This document shows, piece by piece, positions 62,501-64,000 of a stretch of DNA of 64,000 bases (the first letter of the stretch is position 1; the number at the start of each line of letters is the position of its first letter). The stretch comes from Rebecca billardiae RCC1528 (Eukaryota; Haptophyta). The translations under genes and the position numbers were made by a program. The notes under the pieces are model-generated. The model saw only the letters and a list, made by a program, of their open reading frames with translations. It searched no databases and had not been told where the DNA came from. Where the stretch lies: contig OZ251237.1 of NCBI GenBank assembly GCA_965240325.2, forward strand, positions 620,001 through 684,000, given 5' to 3'.

Positions 62501-64000
62501 CTCGGGCGTGACCGCAGGCACGGGCTCGGGCTCCGGCGCAGGCCTCGGCATGGGCGCAGGCCGCATCGCACGCCGCCGCGCCAGCGCCACCGCGCGTGTC
62601 GCACCAAGCACCGGCCACGCCGCGCGGCGCCGCTCCCGCATGCTGAGTGGGCTGGCGGGCGGGCGCGGCGCTTCGCAGCTGGTGGAGGAGCCGGCGGCCG
62701 AGGTGTCTCAGCAGCTCGCCATGCTGAGGCGGGCCCGGCAGGAGAGCCGCACCTTGGCGGACGCGTCGACCGGCGCGCGCACGGGCCCTGAGGGGACCCA
62801 GGCAGACGACAGGCGTCACACGAGGCTCGCGGCGCCGCCTGCGCTGCAGCCGGTGCCGAGCGCGAGCGTGCTCGTGGCGGGCGCCCCGGCGGACGAGCGC
62901 ACGGACGAGGGCGACGACGTGCACGCGTCGTTCACGTCACAGCTCGGCGGCAGCTCTCTGTCGGGGTCTGGGTCCCCAAGGCGCGGCTCTGCCCAGCAGC
63001 CTGCCGCCTCCTCCTCAGGGCCCGCGCGGCAGCTCGCGCCGTTGGCCCCGCTGGCGCAGCGCCCACACTTTCGGCCGCGCTACTCCTCGCTCTTTGGCAC
63101 TGTGCTCGCGCCCGGCCAGGGGGCTCTGCCGCCAACTCAGCCAGGCTCACCGATGCGCTCGCCGCTGCGACGCCAGCGCTTCAACGCGGCCGTCGACCCA
63201 TCGCCGTCGCCGCTGCGGCATGAGCCGCGCTCGTCGCCAGGCTTGAGAGCGCGCGCGTGGGCGCGCGCGGCCGGCCCACTCGAGAGGATGAGCGAGGCAG
63301 CGTCGCACGGCTCGAGCCGCTGGAGCGCGAGCGCCTCGCCCGACGGCCCGTCCGGCCGGTTCCGGCTCTCGATCGGCACCGTTCACGCGGAGAGCACCGC
63401 CCCCGCGCGCGGCATCCATCGTGGCGGCCGGGGCAAGAGCACAGGGGACGCCTCCGATTCGGGCGCGACTGAGGCGAGCTCGGAGCTGGCTCGGGCGTCG
63501 GCCATGAGCGACGCCTTCTCGGTCGTGGGCGAGCTGCCTCGGGACTCGATCACCGACGAGCCCACGACGCGGCGCTGGGCCGAGCGTGTCGAACGTCGCG
63601 TCTCAGCCGACGGGCCCAGCCTGCCCAGCCTGGCCGCCTCTCCGCTGCTCGCACCCGTCGAGTCAGCGTTGACGCCGAATTCGATGGTGCCCTCGCCGGG
63701 CCGACCGGGCGACGGCGCATCTGACGCGCCCAGCCGGCTCGAGCTTGCGCGCTCCGGGCGGCCGAGTGACAAGAGCGGGGACGCGGCGCGCTCCGATCGG
63801 CCGAGTGACACGCGCTCGCGCACTGGGCGGCCGAGTGACGCACTCTCGCGCTCCGACCGGCCGAGTGACGCGCGCTCGCGCACTGGGCGGCCGAGTGACG
63901 CGCGCTCTGCTCGGCCAAGTGACGCCTGCTCGCGCACGACGCGCCCGAGCGGGGAGACTGAGCAGCCCGGCGGCGCAGGGCCGGGCGTGGGGCTGGGCGG
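59509..64000 (+). CDS. Cyclic-nucleotide-binding / soluble adenylyl cyclase fusion, 3' end outside window
   Basis: Exon 1 59509-60098, intron 60099-60238 (GTGCAAG start), exon 2 60239 to the window end, open throughout; at least 1450 residues. Order: cyclic-nucleotide-binding-like domain (about 45-190; FEPGTCIEREGQEIERVVFL, IVGEGAL), a second one (about 200-345; FVEEGLHEQLWRR, FFGEEGLRD), class III cyclase C1 (365-590) with metal aspartates D371 (GFIDISGFT) and D422 and K418 (DTIKFAGDAILVVW), cyclase C2 (about 620-790) with N742 and R746 (GAHVNMAARLM) but no metal aspartate (FIKIDG), then an ATPase P-loop (GPQGAGKTT, K848). That C1-C2-NTPase order is that of soluble adenylyl cyclase (ADCY10 type), which makes cAMP. 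After the P-loop there is a very long Ser/Pro/Gly-rich stretch ending in RPSD repeats. Start at MQPETSG; MSSHEE (59539) is an alternative. Confidence 0.92.
63755..63955 (+). repeat. Tandem GRPSDARSR-type coding repeat
   Basis: Units of about 30 bp (GGGCGGCCGAGTGACGCGCG and variants) encode [SG]RPSD[AT][RL]SR repeats, five to six copies, inside the cyclase gene. Ser-rich and basic, so it is a possible phosphorylation or docking region. Confidence 0.85.

Overview
This is nuclear DNA from a GC-rich, intron-containing, flagellated and probably photosynthetic protist. A haptophyte is my best guess and another secondary-plastid alga is possible; this is inference. The supporting signs are spliceosomal introns (21 reconstructed, 20 of which close frame in multi-exon genes), a cilium-motility gene (CFAP298/C21orf59), a WDR54 homologue, an RWP-RK/NIN-like transcription factor of the algal and plant type, diaminopimelate epimerase, and a signal-peptide-like leader with an aromatic residue after the predicted cut on a pyruvate kinase. 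There are no bacterial operons, CRISPR arrays, rRNA genes or recognisable tRNAs.

Layout. 0.6-2 kb: a frame-broken Ala/Leu-rich reading frame. 2.3-9 kb: RING-H2 protein (-) head to head with a C5orf34-like protein (+). 9.5-12.7 kb: primase small subunit (-) / pyruvate kinase (+). 14.2-18.4 kb: Rossmann NAD(P)-binding protein (-) / large helical protein (+). 20.2-21.6 kb: copper type II monooxygenase (-). 21.7-23.6 kb: mosaic of terminal-inverted-repeat elements around a CpG-poor block. 23.8-26.1 kb: AGC-like kinase (-) / JMJD5-like JmjC protein (+). 26.4-28.7 kb: small protein (-) / Cys-rich membrane protein (+). 29.3 kb: foldback element. 30.2-33.8 kb: unknown conserved protein (-), then CFAP298 (-) / hypothetical (+). 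34-36 kb: decayed repeats and a pseudogene. 36.8-40.4 kb: membrane hybrid histidine kinase. 42.3-43.7 kb: OPA3-like (-) / EngB-like GTPase (+). 43.8-44.6 kb: element with perfect 42-bp inverted ends. 46.7-49.2 kb: DapF (+) and WDR54 (-), the latter head to head with the GAF/RWP-RK gene (49.6-52.9 kb). 54.2-59.2 kb: coiled-coil protein (-) and a putative DNA-binding protein (-). 59.5 kb to the right edge: cyclic-nucleotide-binding/soluble-adenylyl-cyclase fusion (+), truncated by the window.

Nine gene pairs are divergent with only 70 to about 420 bp between start codons. Convergent gaps are longer, AT-richer and hold the microsatellites and mobile-element debris. Introns are short, very GC-rich and mostly begin GTGCGC instead of GTRAGT. 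I reconstructed exon-intron joins by hand. In every multi-exon gene the summed exon length is divisible by three (the cyclase gene is open at the window end) and the joins restore conserved motifs where a family is known. No functional pathway links all the genes; signalling (cyclase, kinase, histidine kinase) and cilium genes recur.
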